A DNA stretch of 64,000 bases from Nostoc sp. UHCC 0302 (GCF_038096175.1 NZ_CP151099.1:8286001-8350000); one strand, 5' to 3'. Counted from the stretch's first letter, positions 38,571-48,797 are shown. The notes: generated from the sequence alone by a model not told the origin. Program-made: numbers and translations.

Positions 38571-38807
38571 ATGCCTTCTCTAAACCAACAAACAACACCT
38601 AATTCCGGATTAAATCTGGTTTTCTTCAGCATTCCTCAATTTTTCCTCTTACAAATGGGTACAGCGTCTATACTACTGCTGCTCACTACACAGAATGCTA
38701 CTGTCAAAGCCCTAGAAGCCTTGGGGGAAGCTAGTGAAGAGATATTTCGTGGCGATCGCCTACCCATTCTCAACTTCCCAGATGACGACGAAATTGATAA
38801 TAGTTAA
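38571..38807 (+). CDS. Small conserved protein with one membrane segment
   Basis: 78 residues: a hydrophobic segment (about 16-40, FFSIPQFFLLQMGTASILLLL), then an acidic tail ending FPDDDEIDNS. I recognise the pattern as conserved in cyanobacteria but know no function. It lies 100 bp before ppc. Confidence 0.6.
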   Translation: MPSLNQQTTPNSGLNLVFFSIPQFFLLQMGTASILLLLTTQNATVKALEALGEASEEIFRGDRLPILNFPDDDEIDNS

Positions 38808-38907
38808 AAATCATACTATCAAAAGTTATTTGCACCAGAAAATCCCATGACTATTCAGTGCAAAACCTAGAAGTGCAAACAGTAATCAGCTTACAAGAAT
38901 AGAAAAT

Positions 38908-41900
38908 ATGGGTAGCGCTTTATACAACTTATCTCAGTCTGCAAATATATACCCAGCGTCGGAATTATTTCTGCGTCATCGTCTACAGGTAGTAGAAGAG
39001 TTGTGGGAAGCAGTTTTGCGGCAAGAATGCGGTCAAAAGATGGTGGATTTGTTGCGGGAGTTACGCGCTTTGTGTTCCCCAGAAGGACAAGCAACAAATG
39101 ATCAAGCTGCTTCAGCTGTGAAATTGATTGAACAACTGAATATCAACGAAGCAATCCGAGCAGCTCGTGCTTTTGCTCTGTATTTTCAGTTGATTAACAT
39201 CATAGAGCAGGAATACGAACAACGGCAGCAATTAAGTCGTTATGAGATGGAAACAGAATCAACATCTCAGGAAACGTTACCCAATATTATCTATTCATCT
39301 AACCAAAGAGAAGACGACGCACCTGTTAATAGAGGTTTAGTAGCAGACTTGCTCACAAATAATTGGGTGGAAAAAGCGCAATTTAAACAAAAAGGCACTT
39401 TTGCTGCCTTATTTCCCCATTTATTCAAGCTAAATGTACCACCCCAACAAATTCAACGTCTAATTTCACAATTAGATGTGCGCCTAGTATTTACAGCTCA
39501 CCCAACAGAAATTGTTCGTCATACGATTCGGGATAAGCAGCGTCAGGTAGTCAAACTCTTGCAACAGCTTGATGGCTTGGAACACCGCTCTGGTAGTACA
39601 GGAGGATATCCTTGGGAAGTAGCAGATTTACGCGAACAATTGCTAGAAGAAATTCGTTTGTGGTGGCGCACAGACGAACTGCACCAGTTTAAACCTTCAG
39701 TACTAGATGAAGTAGACTATGCCTTACATTACTTCCAAGAAGTGTTATTTGATGGCATTCCCCAACTATATAAACGCTTTAAATACTCGCTAGCCAGTAC
39801 CTTTCCTTGGCTGGAACCGCCGAGCAAAAACTTCTGCTCTTTTGGCTCTTGGGTAGGTGCAGACAGAGATGGAAACCCATCAGTAACACCAGAAATCACT
39901 TGGCAGACAGCTTGTTATCAGCGCAAGATGGTGTTGGAAAGATATATCCGCTCAGTGAAGCAACTGATTGAACTATTAAGTATTTCAATGCACTGGAGCG
40001 ATGTCTTACCAGACTTACTAGAGTCTCTGGAGCTGGAACAATCTCAATTGAGCGAGGTATACGATGCACTAGCATTGCGTTATCGGCAAGAACCCTATCG
40101 GCTCAAGTTGGCTTATGTACAGAAACGGCTGGAAAATACACGCGATCGCAATTTAGCTTTGTACAAGCGAGAAACGCCACAAAATGAAGACAGCCCAATG
40201 TACCGTTCGGGAGCCGAGTTTTTAGCAGAACTGCGGCTGATTCAACGTAACCTCACAGAAACAGGTTTAAGTTGTCGAGAATTAGAAAATCTCATCTGTC
40301 AGGTAGAGATTTTTGGCTTTGACCTCACACATCTGGATATCCGCCAAGAATCATCCCGCCACGCCGATACACTCAATGAGATTCTAGAATACCTGCAAGT
40401 TTTACCCCAACCGTATAACGAACTCTCTGAGGAACAAAGAGTCGCTTGGTTAACTGGAGAACTACAAACTCGCCGCCCGTTAATTCCGGCAGAATTGCCA
40501 TTTTCTGACAAAACCAACGATGTGATTGAAACATTTCGCATCGTGCGATCGCTGCAACAAGAGTTTGGCATTAACATTTGCCATACTTACATTATCAGTA
40601 TGTGCCGCGAAGTGAGCGATGTGCTGGAAGTCTTGTTATTAGCCAAAGAAGCTAGACTTTTTGACCCGGCGATCGCTGTAGGGACAATTCAAGTAGTTCC
40701 CCTATTTGAGACAGTAGAAGATTTGCAACGCTCAAGAAGCGTAATGCGTCAGCTGTTTGAACTACCCTTGTATCGAGCTTTATTAGCCGGTGGTTATACA
40801 GCAATTAATAGTAGTAACGAAACCCTTCCCTCTTCCCCCCTTACCCCCAACTTGCAAGAAGTGATGTTGGGGTATTCTGACAGCAACAAAGACTCTGGTT
40901 TCTTAAGCAGCAATTGGGAAATTCATAAAGCCCAAAAATCATTACAGCAAATAGCAGAAGAATATAATCTAAACCTGCGGATTTTTCACGGACGTGGCGG
41001 TTCTGTCGGACGTGGTGGTGGCCCAGCTTATGAAGCGATTTTGGCTCAACCAGGACACAGTATTAATGGGCGGATCAAGATTACCGAACAAGGGGAAGTT
41101 TTGGCTTCCAAATACTCCTTGGTTGACTTGGCTTTGTACCATATGGAAACCATCACCACTGCTGTGATTCAAGCTAGTCTGCTGCGGACAGGGTTTGATG
41201 ATATCGAACCCTGGAATGAGATTATGGAAGAATTAGCAGCGCGATCTCGTCAACATTATCGGGCGCTAATTTACGAGCAGCCTGATTTTATCGATTTCTT
41301 CCACCAAGTAACCCCAATTGAAGAAATTAGTCAGCTGCAAATTAGTTCCCGTCCCGCACGGCGTCCATCTGGCAAGAAAGATTTAAGCAGCCTGCGAGCA
41401 ATTCCTTGGGTATTTAGCTGGACACAAACTCGCTTTTTGCTACCTTCTTGGTATGGTGTTGGCACAGCTTTGCAAGAATTTTTGAACGTGGAACCGGAAG
41501 AACACTTGAAATTGCTGCGCTACTTCTACATTAAGTGGCCCTTCTTTAAAATGGTAATTTCCAAGGCAGAAATGACTTTGGCAAAAGTAGACATTCAAAT
41601 GGCGCAGCATTATGTCCAAGAGCTATCAAAACCGGAAGATATACAGCGCTTTGAAAAGGTTTTTGAGCAAATTGCTAACGAATTCTATCTCACCAGGAAT
41701 TTGGTTTTAAAAATCACCGACCATAGCCAACTCTTGGATGGTGATCCTATATTGCAGCGATCTGTGCAGTTACGCAATGGCACAATTGTCCCCTTGGGAT
41801 TTATTCAGGTTTCCTTGCTCAAGCGCCTGCGGCAATCTATGAATAGTAATGCTATTTCTGGAGTCATCCACTCCCGCTACAGCAAAGGTGAGCTATTGCG

Positions 41901-41955
41901 AGGTGCATTGTTAACCATTAACGGGATTGCTGCGGGAATGAGAAATACAGGTTAA
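38908..41955 (+). CDS. ppc: Phosphoenolpyruvate carboxylase
   Basis: This enzyme adds bicarbonate to phosphoenolpyruvate giving oxaloacetate, the anaplerotic supply for the incomplete cyanobacterial citric acid cycle and for nitrogen assimilation. The 1015-residue protein has the catalytic [13 protein letters not shown] near residue 195, the [14 protein letters not shown] loop near 690-705, and a C-terminus ending RNTG (usually QNTG). Length and motif order are normal for the bacterial type. No N-terminal Ser phosphorylation motif of the plant type is visible. Confidence 0.97.
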   Translation: MGSALYNLSQSANIYPASELFLRHRLQVVEELWEAVLRQECGQKMVDLLRELRALCSPEGQATNDQAASAVKLIEQLNINEAIRAARAFALYFQLINIIEQEYEQRQQLSRYEMETESTSQETLPNIIYSSNQREDDAPVNRGLVADLLTNNWVEKAQFKQKGTFAALFPHLFKLNVPPQQIQRLISQLDVRLVFTAHPTEIVRHTIRDKQRQVVKLLQQLDGLEHRSGSTGGYPWEVADLREQLLEEIRLWWRTDELHQFKPSVLDEVDYALHYFQEVLFDGIPQLYKRFKYSLASTFPWLEPPSKNFCSFGSWVGADRDGNPSVTPEITWQTACYQRKMVLERYIRSVKQLIELLSISMHWSDVLPDLLESLELEQSQLSEVYDALALRYRQEPYRLKLAYVQKRLENTRDRNLALYKRETPQNEDSPMYRSGAEFLAELRLIQRNLTETGLSCRELENLICQVEIFGFDLTHLDIRQESSRHADTLNEILEYLQVLPQPYNELSEEQRVAWLTGELQTRRPLIPAELPFSDKTNDVIETFRIVRSLQQEFGINICHTYIISMCREVSDVLEVLLLAKEARLFDPAIAVGTIQVVPLFETVEDLQRSRSVMRQLFELPLYRALLAGGYTAINSSNETLPSSPLTPNLQEVMLGYSDSNKDSGFLSSNWEIHKAQKSLQQIAEEYNLNLRIFHGRGGSVGRGGGPAYEAILAQPGHSINGRIKITEQGEVLASKYSLVDLALYHMETITTAVIQASLLRTGFDDIEPWNEIMEELAARSRQHYRALIYEQPDFIDFFHQVTPIEEISQLQISSRPARRPSGKKDLSSLRAIPWVFSWTQTRFLLPSWYGVGTALQEFLNVEPEEHLKLLRYFYIKWPFFKMVISKAEMTLAKVDIQMAQHYVQELSKPEDIQRFEKVFEQIANEFYLTRNLVLKITDHSQLLDGDPILQRSVQLRNGTIVPLGFIQVSLLKRLRQSMNSNAISGVIHSRYSKGELLRGALLTINGIAAGMRNTG

Positions 41956-41959
41956 GGAG

Positions 41960-42078
41960 CATGGGGCATAGGGCATAGGAATAAGACTTTATCAATGCCC
42001 TTGCCCAATCCCCAATCCCCAATGCCCAAGCTCCATTACCCCTTATCCCCAGAGGGGGCCCCACCTTCCCCAATCCCC
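41960..42078. repeat. Heptamer repeats after ppc
   Basis: CCCAATCCCCAATGCCC-type units and a piece shared with 27410-27440. They run up to the next small gene. Confidence 0.7.
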
Positions 42079-42079
42079 A

Positions 42080-42337
42080 ATGCCCAAAAACAGAATTTTA
42101 ATTTGCACTTTTCTCGCACTGTCATCAGGATTTTTTTGCGCTTATATTAGTGGGCAAGTCACATTAATGTTGCGTAGCCAAAGGTGTCAAAACCAACCTT
42201 GGCTGCTAAATCAAATGTGTAATGCTTGGGAAACACCAGGAGCAATGTGGCAAGGTAGCACTACTGGACTATGGACAGGTACAGTGTTGGGGGCGTTCGT
42301 CGGCGGTTTAGTGACACGCCAAAATTTTAATTCGTAA
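42080..42337 (+). CDS. Small membrane protein of unknown function
   Basis: 85 residues with two hydrophobic segments (about 6-28 and 60-78; the second ends in a GAFVGGLVT motif) and two Cys between them. No family was recognised. The last residues (FNS) and the stop are supplied by a TAATTCG heptamer array, and the start sits in a repeat-rich context, so its exact limits are uncertain. Confidence 0.45.
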   Translation: MPKNRILICTFLALSSGFFCAYISGQVTLMLRSQRCQNQPWLLNQMCNAWETPGAMWQGSTTGLWTGTVLGAFVGGLVTRQNFNS

Positions 42338-42361
42338 TTCGTAATTTCTAATTCGTAATTA
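42327..42361. repeat. TAATTCG heptamer repeat
   Basis: About four copies, one interrupted (TAATTTC). They overlap the 3' end of the small membrane protein gene. Confidence 0.8.
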
Positions 42362-42579
42362 AGGCATATTAAAAAAGCCTCAATGTCAGCAACCAATCCT
42401 TTGGTAAAGATTAAAATTGCAATGTTTCTACAATGATTTATCTGTGAAATTATTTTTTCAAAATAATATTATTTGAAAAGTTTTGTGTGATTAGTATTAG
42501 TAAGTTGGGTTAATAAACGAAACCCAACTCTAAAAAACTTTGCTGAGTTTGGAATGGGTACTCGAAACTGCTTTCTTAC

Positions 42580-42981
42580 TCAGCACTCAGAGCTGTTTTG
42601 GTCAGTTGAGGCGGTGGGTGATTGCAAATTTCTTAAGGTTTTCCAAGAATTAGTGCTGGTATCAAAACAACGCCAAGTTTTATCTTTGGTTTCCTGGTAG
42701 CAAAACAGATTGCGATCGCTACCATCAAAATTGTCAGTTAAATAATATGTAATTCCTCGAAAAGGATAAGTTTTACGGCTCAGCCGCTTGGCTACTGCTT
42801 GGTTTGGACATTCGATGACAAAAACTGGTTGTCCGTCCAGGTGAGTCAGCGAGAAGATACACATCCGCAAAATGGCTCTCAGCCAACTTTCTGAATTGTC
42901 AAAATAGTCATCAATAATTTTATTCGTCAGAGCTTTTTCGAGCTTCCGGTCTTCGTTGTCAGGAGTTTGACTATTAGGCAT
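42580..42981 (-). CDS. Conserved hypothetical cyanobacterial protein
   Basis: 133 residues, soluble and acidic, with a helical N-terminus (about 10-50) and a beta-rich centre (about 45-115: FSLTHLDGQPVFVIECPN and YYLTDNFDGS). There are four or five Cys, not in a clear metal motif. I do not recognise a function. It has its own upstream region of about 190 bp shared with a divergent gene. Confidence 0.6.
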   Translation of the reverse strand: MPNSQTPDNEDRKLEKALTNKIIDDYFDNSESWLRAILRMCIFSLTHLDGQPVFVIECPNQAVAKRLSRKTYPFRGITYYLTDNFDGSDRNLFCYQETKDKTWRCFDTSTNSWKTLRNLQSPTASTDQNSSEC

Positions 42982-43175
42982 AGCATCACCTATTGCGCCA
43001 CCGTTGGTTTGAGATTAAACCAAAATCTAGAAAACTGACAGTATATGCATACACAGTGTATATAGTATCCTAATGACAAAAAAATACCAGTAAGTCGGCA
43101 ACAAAACAGTAATTACGTCTAGTAGGTGTCAGCAAGACTGGTAAAATCTACCTATAGCTTTGAGAGCAAATCGCC

Positions 43176-43481
43176 ATGCCTACTGAAACTAATCCAGGGA
43201 ATCAAACAACTACAGGTGCTGATGCCATAGATGAAGCGATCGCACAGGGAATAGATTTTGATGGTTCTCCCATTCCGCCTGCCAAGCTAGAACTTTATAC
43301 TAAAGTCATGGCGCTAGAAGCAAATAGACAGCGCAGTGGCGTATCTAATACGATGCGATCGCGCATTGTGCGAATTGGTGCAAAACACATTCCCCAAGCA
43401 GAACTCGACCAATTACTTGCAGATGCTGGTTTTGCACCCTTGAAAGAGAAAGAAATTGCCTTCTTCTATAGCGGTAAATGA
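43176..43481 (+). CDS. Conserved small cyanobacterial protein
   Basis: 101 residues, mostly helical after a disordered start. It has blocks such as GIDFDGSPIPPAKLELY and a C-terminal ADAGFAPLKEKEIAFFYSGK. I recognise it as a conserved but uncharacterised cyanobacterial family. No catalytic or metal motif is seen. Confidence 0.65.
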   Translation: MPTETNPGNQTTTGADAIDEAIAQGIDFDGSPIPPAKLELYTKVMALEANRQRSGVSNTMRSRIVRIGAKHIPQAELDQLLADAGFAPLKEKEIAFFYSGK

Positions 43482-43489
43482 GTTAGAAG

Positions 43490-43550
43490 TAGAGACGCGA
43501 TTATACTCTTACGAGAAGCCGCACTCCCTGCGTCTACGCGTCTGTACAAG
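43490..43550. repeat. Dispersed palindromic element, long form, copy 4 (inverted)
   Basis: Same orientation as 35198-35258. It lies between two convergent genes. Confidence 0.85.
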
Positions 43551-43617
43551 AGTCAAGAGTGATTGATCTATAATTATTTTCCTTGTCTCCCCTGCTCCTT
43601 ATCCCTCACTCTCCCAC

Positions 43618-45051
43618 TCACTTCTCTAAGGTTCTAACAGATAACACCTGTGGTGGTGTCGAGTCTGGTGGATAAATCAAATCTACTTGTACTTGACGCT
43701 GAGTTGAGGGTGGAAGTACAAGTTGTACCAATGGTTCTATAACCTGACCAGTTCTGTGCCATAGATGTACGTAGCGCGTCTGTTGTTGCCCTTGGTCATC
43801 AACATAACGCAGGCGCACCGTACCACGAAAGAAAGGAAAATCTAAGGATGGTTTGCTCAAGCGCACACCACCTTGAGATAACTTATCTTCTTTCAAAGGT
43901 GTTTCTAAAGTTACGGACACAATACGGGTTTCGTTTGTGTTGTTGCTTAAGGGTAAGGTGAGATTATATTCCACCCCATAATTACCGTGGGCTTCATATG
44001 CTGTATCTGGATAGCGTACTAACATCTTTGCCGTTTGGATTTGTTCGCTACCCAATCGGCCACCCCGTAAAGTATTTAAAGCATAAGAAATAGCTTTGCC
44101 TTGCTGAGGAATTGTGAGATTTTGGTTTTTTGGATTGTCCACCAGCATCGCTTGCCATTGCGAACCTTGGGAAACACCTGCTACGCGACCATAAATTAGC
44201 TTCCCGCTGGTGGCATTTGGAGGAGTAGGAGTTTTATCACGTGGCCCTGCAAAATCGCCAGTGTTTAATAAAGCTTGCCATTCTTTAAGAGTAGGTGCGC
44301 GTTCTCCACCATCGGAAGTTTTTTTAGCAAACATTGCCAGACTAGCTGTATAAACTTTACCACTACTACGTAACCTGATTAAACTAGACCGACCATTTAT
44401 AGGCTTTTCTAGATTCCGTACAGGAATGGGGTGATTTAACAACATTCGGCTTTGTCCTGGAGGAATTACCAGTTTGCTAGGAAAATCAGCCTGTCGAATA
44501 CCTCGAAGTACATCGCTAACAGCGCGATCGCCTGGCCCGGAGTAAGCTTTACCGTCATTATTTTCTACGTAAGAAGGTAAGGTGACAAAAGGTGCATCCT
44601 GCATTAAATAACTCGCTGCTTGCAAGATATCTACTGTTACAGGTTTTTTACCTGGATTATTGATAATTACACCCAAGTAAAGCGTCTGCAAATCTTTGGG
44701 GGTGTGGGTGTAATGGTGAGCAAATAAATCAAAACGTCCTTGGAAAGGAAAATTAAGGTGGGCTGCTGGTACTTTTTTTCCATTTGGGGAAAAGGTAGAA
44801 AGTAAAATCCCCTCAGTTTTTATCCATTCTGGGCTATTGCTGTTAAAGACAGGTATTGTATCCAACTCGCCAGGTAAAGCCCGTATTTCCCCTGCTTGTA
44901 CAATTTCTTGGCGGACTGGCTTTGGTGAAGTTTGGGCAAATGCTGAATCAGTACTATTACGATTGGAGCTAAAACTAGTACATCCGATGCTTTGAGCGAT
45001 CGCAAATCCTGATAAAAATATAAATAATGGCGATGATAGTTTAGCTGGCAT
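43618..45051 (-). CDS. DUF3370 family lipoprotein
   Basis: A 477-residue exported protein. The N-terminal signal ends in a lipobox-like SIGC (Cys about 24), so it is probably lipid-anchored. The remainder is beta-rich and matches the cyanobacterial DUF3370 family (for example LFAHHYTHTPKDLQTLYLG and NFPFQGRFD). The function is unknown. A role at the cell surface is likely from its export only. Confidence 0.78.
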   Translation of the reverse strand: MPAKLSSPLFIFLSGFAIAQSIGCTSFSSNRNSTDSAFAQTSPKPVRQEIVQAGEIRALPGELDTIPVFNSNSPEWIKTEGILLSTFSPNGKKVPAAHLNFPFQGRFDLFAHHYTHTPKDLQTLYLGVIINNPGKKPVTVDILQAASYLMQDAPFVTLPSYVENNDGKAYSGPGDRAVSDVLRGIRQADFPSKLVIPPGQSRMLLNHPIPVRNLEKPINGRSSLIRLRSSGKVYTASLAMFAKKTSDGGERAPTLKEWQALLNTGDFAGPRDKTPTPPNATSGKLIYGRVAGVSQGSQWQAMLVDNPKNQNLTIPQQGKAISYALNTLRGGRLGSEQIQTAKMLVRYPDTAYEAHGNYGVEYNLTLPLSNNTNETRIVSVTLETPLKEDKLSQGGVRLSKPSLDFPFFRGTVRLRYVDDQGQQQTRYVHLWHRTGQVIEPLVQLVLPPSTQRQVQVDLIYPPDSTPPQVLSVRTLEK

Positions 45052-45219
45052 AAATTCGAGTTTTAGGAAAGCTGTAGTGTCAAAGATGACCAGTAGTAAC
45101 TACAAGTTCCTTAAAGCAGATTTCTAAAGAGGCGATCGCTTTTATTTACAGATCCTACTTTACTAGATTAAAAAATTGCATTTTCAAAAGTAGCGATTAC
45201 TATGATTTTTACAATATTT

Positions 45220-45642
45220 CTAATCTAAACCCCATTCATATTTCAAAGTTTCTAATTTTGAATTTCTCACACTCATTCGCTTACACTCATCCAAAAAGTC
45301 ATTAACTTGTTCTTTATTCAGACTTAAACCATTATCGAGAAGGTTATTCATGTAAGTGATGACGTCTGAAGTCGTTAGAGAGCAACTTATTTCTTCTAAT
45401 ATAATAGCGTTTCTAACTTCTCTACATACTAGCTCAATATCTGAGACCGTAAATTTAGCACTTTTTTCTGCTAATAAATTAAAATTGATATTTTCTAAAT
45501 TTATTTGTAAATCTATATTTATTTGTAATAAATAATATTTCAATAATTCTACTCTCTCGACTAGGTTAGGAGGAAAGATAGGAATTTTCCAATCCAGCCT
45601 TCCAGAACGTTTTAAAGCATTATCAATTCCACTAAGATAATT
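45220..45642 (-). pseudogene. C-terminal remnant of an AAA+ ATPase
   Basis: An open stretch of about 140 codons with no proper start. Its N-terminal part reads GIDNALKRSGRLDWKI, the second region of homology and arginine-finger region of an AAA+ ATPase, then FPPNLVERVELL and a lid/helical domain (AKFTVSDIELVCREVRNAII). Walker A and B are missing and a TGA closes the frame at 45643-45645. It is a 5'-truncated gene. The 190 bp upstream to the permease gene have no related sequence. Confidence 0.8.
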
Positions 45643-45831
45643 TCAAAAAATACAACCTATGGAGAAAGAGGGCGGGGTTAGCTTTAACAATTATGTAAAC
45701 TTGTGCTCAAGTAGAATCACACCTACTCGACTAAATGAGCATCTATACTTTCTCTGTAGGAGTACGATAAGTAATCATGCACAACCTATCGCTACAGTCG
45801 GGTTAGTGCTGGATTAAGCGGAGGTGTAATT

Positions 45832-46740
45832 GTGTCTGAAATTAGCAGACGGCACAGAAACCACAGATGGAACATCACAGACAACTTGGCTGGGTATATA
45901 TTTATGCTGCCCACAATTCTAGTTTTGGGAACTTTTGTGGTGCTGCCTATTCTTTATGCCGTTTTTCTTTCGCTGCAAAAAGTCCAACTTCTCGGCGGTA
46001 TTGAGTACGAATTCATTGGCTTTCACAATTTTACGCGGTTGGTTGAGGATGAGAGAGTTTGGATTGCTTTGAAAAATACAGCAGAATACGTAGCTATTGT
46101 TGTTCCAACTCAGACTATCCTGGCTTTAATTCTGGCAGTAACTCTAAATTCTGGGATTCGCGGCAAAAATTGGTGGCGTATTCTTTACTTTTTGCCGACA
46201 GTCACTTCTTCAGCAGTCTTGACGCTCATCTTCATGTGGATTTATAACACCGATGGGCTACTCAACGACTTTCTCGCTTTTGTGGGGCTGCCTACCTATA
46301 ACTGGTTAGGTGACCCAGTAGTTGCGCTCAAAGGTATTATGCTGATGAATATATGGTCAACTGCACCATTTTATATGGTGATTTACTTAGCAGCATTGCA
46401 GGATATACCCCAAACATTGTACGAAGCGGCTGAATTAGATGGGGCAAATGGGTGGCAAAAGTTTATCCGGATTACTGTTCCTCTGCTCAAGCCTGTAACC
46501 TTCTTTGTGGTAGCGATAGGGGTAATTGGCACGTTTCAGCTATTTGACCAGTCTTATATCTTCTCTGGTGGTACTGGCGGCCCAAATAACGCTACCCTTA
46601 CCGTGGTGCTGCTAATTTACCAGGCTGTGTTTCGTAATTTACAGATGGGATATGCAGCTGCGATCGCCTTTTTATTAGCAGCAGTAATCATTGCTATTAC
46701 TTTAATTCAGCGACGACTTTTTGGAGGTGAAAGGATTTGA
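45832..46740 (+). CDS. glsP: Sugar ABC transporter permease, MalF type (probable GlsP)
   Basis: A 302-residue inner-membrane permease with six helices and the EAA loop (EAAELDGANGWQKF...VPLLKP) that contacts the ATPase. The start is GTG at 45832. It overlaps the next permease by 4 bp (TTGA). In Anabaena PCC 7120, as I recall, the permease GlsP (All0261) lies next to psbV and petE in the same order, transports glucosides such as sucrose and affects septal junctions. The name here rests on that synteny. Neither the ATPase nor the binding protein is nearby. Confidence 0.7.
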   Translation: MSEISRRHRNHRWNITDNLAGYIFMLPTILVLGTFVVLPILYAVFLSLQKVQLLGGIEYEFIGFHNFTRLVEDERVWIALKNTAEYVAIVVPTQTILALILAVTLNSGIRGKNWWRILYFLPTVTSSAVLTLIFMWIYNTDGLLNDFLAFVGLPTYNWLGDPVVALKGIMLMNIWSTAPFYMVIYLAALQDIPQTLYEAAELDGANGWQKFIRITVPLLKPVTFFVVAIGVIGTFQLFDQSYIFSGGTGGPNNATLTVVLLIYQAVFRNLQMGYAAAIAFLLAAVIIAITLIQRRLFGGERI

Positions 46741-47573
46741 CTAGCATCTCTGGTTCATCCTGGCTCAAAGTAGTTTTATACGTCTTGCTGACACTCTATG
46801 CCCTCATTACCCTGATTCCCTTCCTATGGGCGCTTTCCGCATCATTTAAGCCGCTATCTGAGATTGTCAGTGGTGAACCCAATTTGATACCACGGAATTT
46901 TACCCTTGAGAACTATAAGCAAATATTTTTACAAGAACCACTATTTTGGCGCTGGCTGTTCAACAGCGTGGTAATAGCTGTCAGCGTCACTATTTTAAAC
47001 CTGTTGTTAAATTCAATGGCAGGTTATGCCTTAGCAAGATTACGCTTTGTAGGGAAAAACTTCTGGTTCTTCCTGATTTTGGCAGTACTGGCAGTACCGA
47101 CGCAAATCACCCTAATTCCAACATTTTTGATTTTAAAAGCGATCGGTTGGCTGAATTCTTATCAGGGAATGATTGTTCCTAGCATGGTTAATGCCACTTT
47201 TATTTTCATGATGCGGCAGTTTTTCGTGAATTTTCCTAAAGAATTAGAGGAAGCAGCTCAACTTGATGGCTTAAATACTTTTGGAATTTTCCGCCATATT
47301 ATTTTGCCCCTAGCAAAACCAGCGCTAGCAGCACAAGCGGTATTTGTGTTCATGGGGAGTTGGAATAATTTTTTGCTTCCTATAGTTATCCTGTTCGACC
47401 CAGAAATGTTTACTTTACCTTTAGGGCTAAACACTTTCAAAGGTCAATACATCAGCTATTGGAACTACATTATGGCGGCTTCTATGGTATTCACCCTACC
47501 AGCTTTAGGTATTTACGCCTTTTTCAACCGCTACTTTATTCAAAGCGTCACCTTTACTGGAGGAAAAGGTTAA
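46737..47573 (+). CDS. Sugar ABC transporter permease, MalG type
   Basis: A 278-residue permease with six helices and an EAA motif (EEAAQLDGLNTFGIFRHIILPLAKP, recognised from EEAAQLDGLN). It is the second half of the permease pair. The TTG start at 46737 overlaps the stop of the first permease, giving translational coupling. The partner ATPase (GlsC/GlsD type) must be encoded elsewhere, as is usual for multi-use MsiK-like ATPases. The substrate is probably a carbohydrate. Confidence 0.85.
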   Translation: MTSISGSSWLKVVLYVLLTLYALITLIPFLWALSASFKPLSEIVSGEPNLIPRNFTLENYKQIFLQEPLFWRWLFNSVVIAVSVTILNLLLNSMAGYALARLRFVGKNFWFFLILAVLAVPTQITLIPTFLILKAIGWLNSYQGMIVPSMVNATFIFMMRQFFVNFPKELEEAAQLDGLNTFGIFRHIILPLAKPALAAQAVFVFMGSWNNFLLPIVILFDPEMFTLPLGLNTFKGQYISYWNYIMAASMVFTLPALGIYAFFNRYFIQSVTFTGGKG

Positions 47574-47759
47574 TAAGCATTGGGCATCGGGCATTTGTCA
47601 TTAGTTATTTAGCTTGTGTCCCCTGCTCCCCTGCCCTCTTGCCCCTCTTCCCTGATCCCCACCTGAAGCGCCAACCGTATTTTGGGCGACAAATTGCACT
47701 CCTAACATGATATTGGTATTACAGCGACTCAATCTCTATCTGATCACTTAACAAACATT

Positions 47760-47975
47760 ATGGGTTTTGCAAACCTATCGATCGCAGAGATAGCAGCAGA
47801 CTACAGTGTTCCTGTGGAAAAAGTGTTTTCTCTGTGCGACCAACTAGGAATTGCCTACAAACACCAAAAGACCCGTTTGGCGTTAGAGGATGCAAAGGCA
47901 ATCATTTCGCAAATATTGTGTGAAATATACCCAAAAGGTACTAGCGACTCGGTAAATGATGCCGGAGTCATCTGA
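47760..47975 (+). CDS. Small protein with IF2-N-like helical fold
   Basis: 71 residues. The first two thirds (IAEIAADYSVPVEKVFSLCDQLGI, read in the parts IAEIAADYSVPVEKV and LCDQLGI) resemble the N-terminal helix-turn-helix module of translation factor IF2 or small DNA/RNA-binding domains. The C-terminal tail is disordered. Its place between the permeases and psbV is conserved in related genomes as far as I recall. The function is unknown. Confidence 0.6.
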   Translation: MGFANLSIAEIAADYSVPVEKVFSLCDQLGIAYKHQKTRLALEDAKAIISQILCEIYPKGTSDSVNDAGVI

Positions 47976-48107
47976 GGGGCTATATCTGGTTTTTAGCTAA
48001 AGCTAATAGCTAATGACCAAGAATAATCAGCCATTAGCCATTAGCAGCGTGGAGATTGAGAATCGCTTTCTTAGCTGTGTTGAGCGTCAAAATCTTTAAG
48101 GGGAAAC

Positions 48108-48599
48108 ATGTTTAGAAGACTAATTGGCGTTGTTGTGGCTACTGTTTTACTCACGTTTCAGTTGGTTGTCGGTAGCGCGACAGCCTTGGAACTGGATGAA
48201 GCTATCCGAACAGTGCCATTAAACGAACAGGGTGATACCGTTGTACTTAGCCTTAAACAAGTCAAAGAAGGCAAACGCTTATTTAATTACGCTTGCGCCC
48301 AATGTCATGCTGGGGGAGTTACCAAGACAAACCAGAACGTGGGACTTGAACCAGAATCTCTGGCACTGGCAACACCAAACCGTAATAACATTGAAGGCTT
48401 GGTAGATTACCTGAAAAATCCGACTACTTACGACGGCGAAGAAGAGATTTCTGAAATACACCCCAGTATCAAGAGTGCAGATATTTTCACAGAAATGCGA
48501 AATCTGACTGATGATGACTTGGAAGCGATCGCTGGTCATATTCTCCTACAACCGAAGATTGTAGGTACTAAGTGGGGAGGCGGCAAAATCTATTACTAA
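48108..48599 (+). CDS. psbV: Cytochrome c-550 (PsbV), photosystem II extrinsic subunit
   Basis: An extrinsic lumenal cytochrome that stabilises the Mn/Ca/Cl centre. The signal peptide covers residues 1-26 (ending VVGSATA). The mature start is LELDEAIRTV. Heme is held by CAQCH (Cys60, Cys63, His64) and the distal ligand is expected at the His of EIHPSIK. It ends WGGGKIYY, typical of PsbV. AAGGGG lies about 6 bp before the ATG. It opens an electron-carrier cluster. Confidence 0.97.
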   Translation: MFRRLIGVVVATVLLTFQLVVGSATALELDEAIRTVPLNEQGDTVVLSLKQVKEGKRLFNYACAQCHAGGVTKTNQNVGLEPESLALATPNRNNIEGLVDYLKNPTTYDGEEEISEIHPSIKSADIFTEMRNLTDDDLEAIAGHILLQPKIVGTKWGGGKIYY

Positions 48600-48617
48600 A
48601 TCCTTAGCTGAGTGCTG

Positions 48618-48700
48618 AATCATTGGGGATTGGGTACTGGGTACTAGGGATTGGGAAAACTCTTCTCTAGTTTCTAGTTTCTAGTCCCCAGTTCCTAGTC
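48618..48700. repeat. Heptamer repeats between psbV and psbV2
   Basis: GGGGATTGGGTACTGG-type and inverted CCCAGTTCC units, as after cysE and tal. Confidence 0.6.
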
Positions 48701-48797
48701 CTTCAGAACTTAGCCCTCAAAACTTTTGTTAAGACTACTCGATGCTACTTAAGCAGACACTTACAGCGATCGCTCACAATCAACTCAGAAGCTTTGG

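Noticed and set aside
38519-38599. A 26-codon hydrophobic frame just before the small membrane protein gene (38571).
   Set aside because: It overlaps the next start, has no ribosome-binding site, and looks like a chance frame in AT-rich DNA. Too weak to list, though a tiny membrane peptide cannot be excluded.
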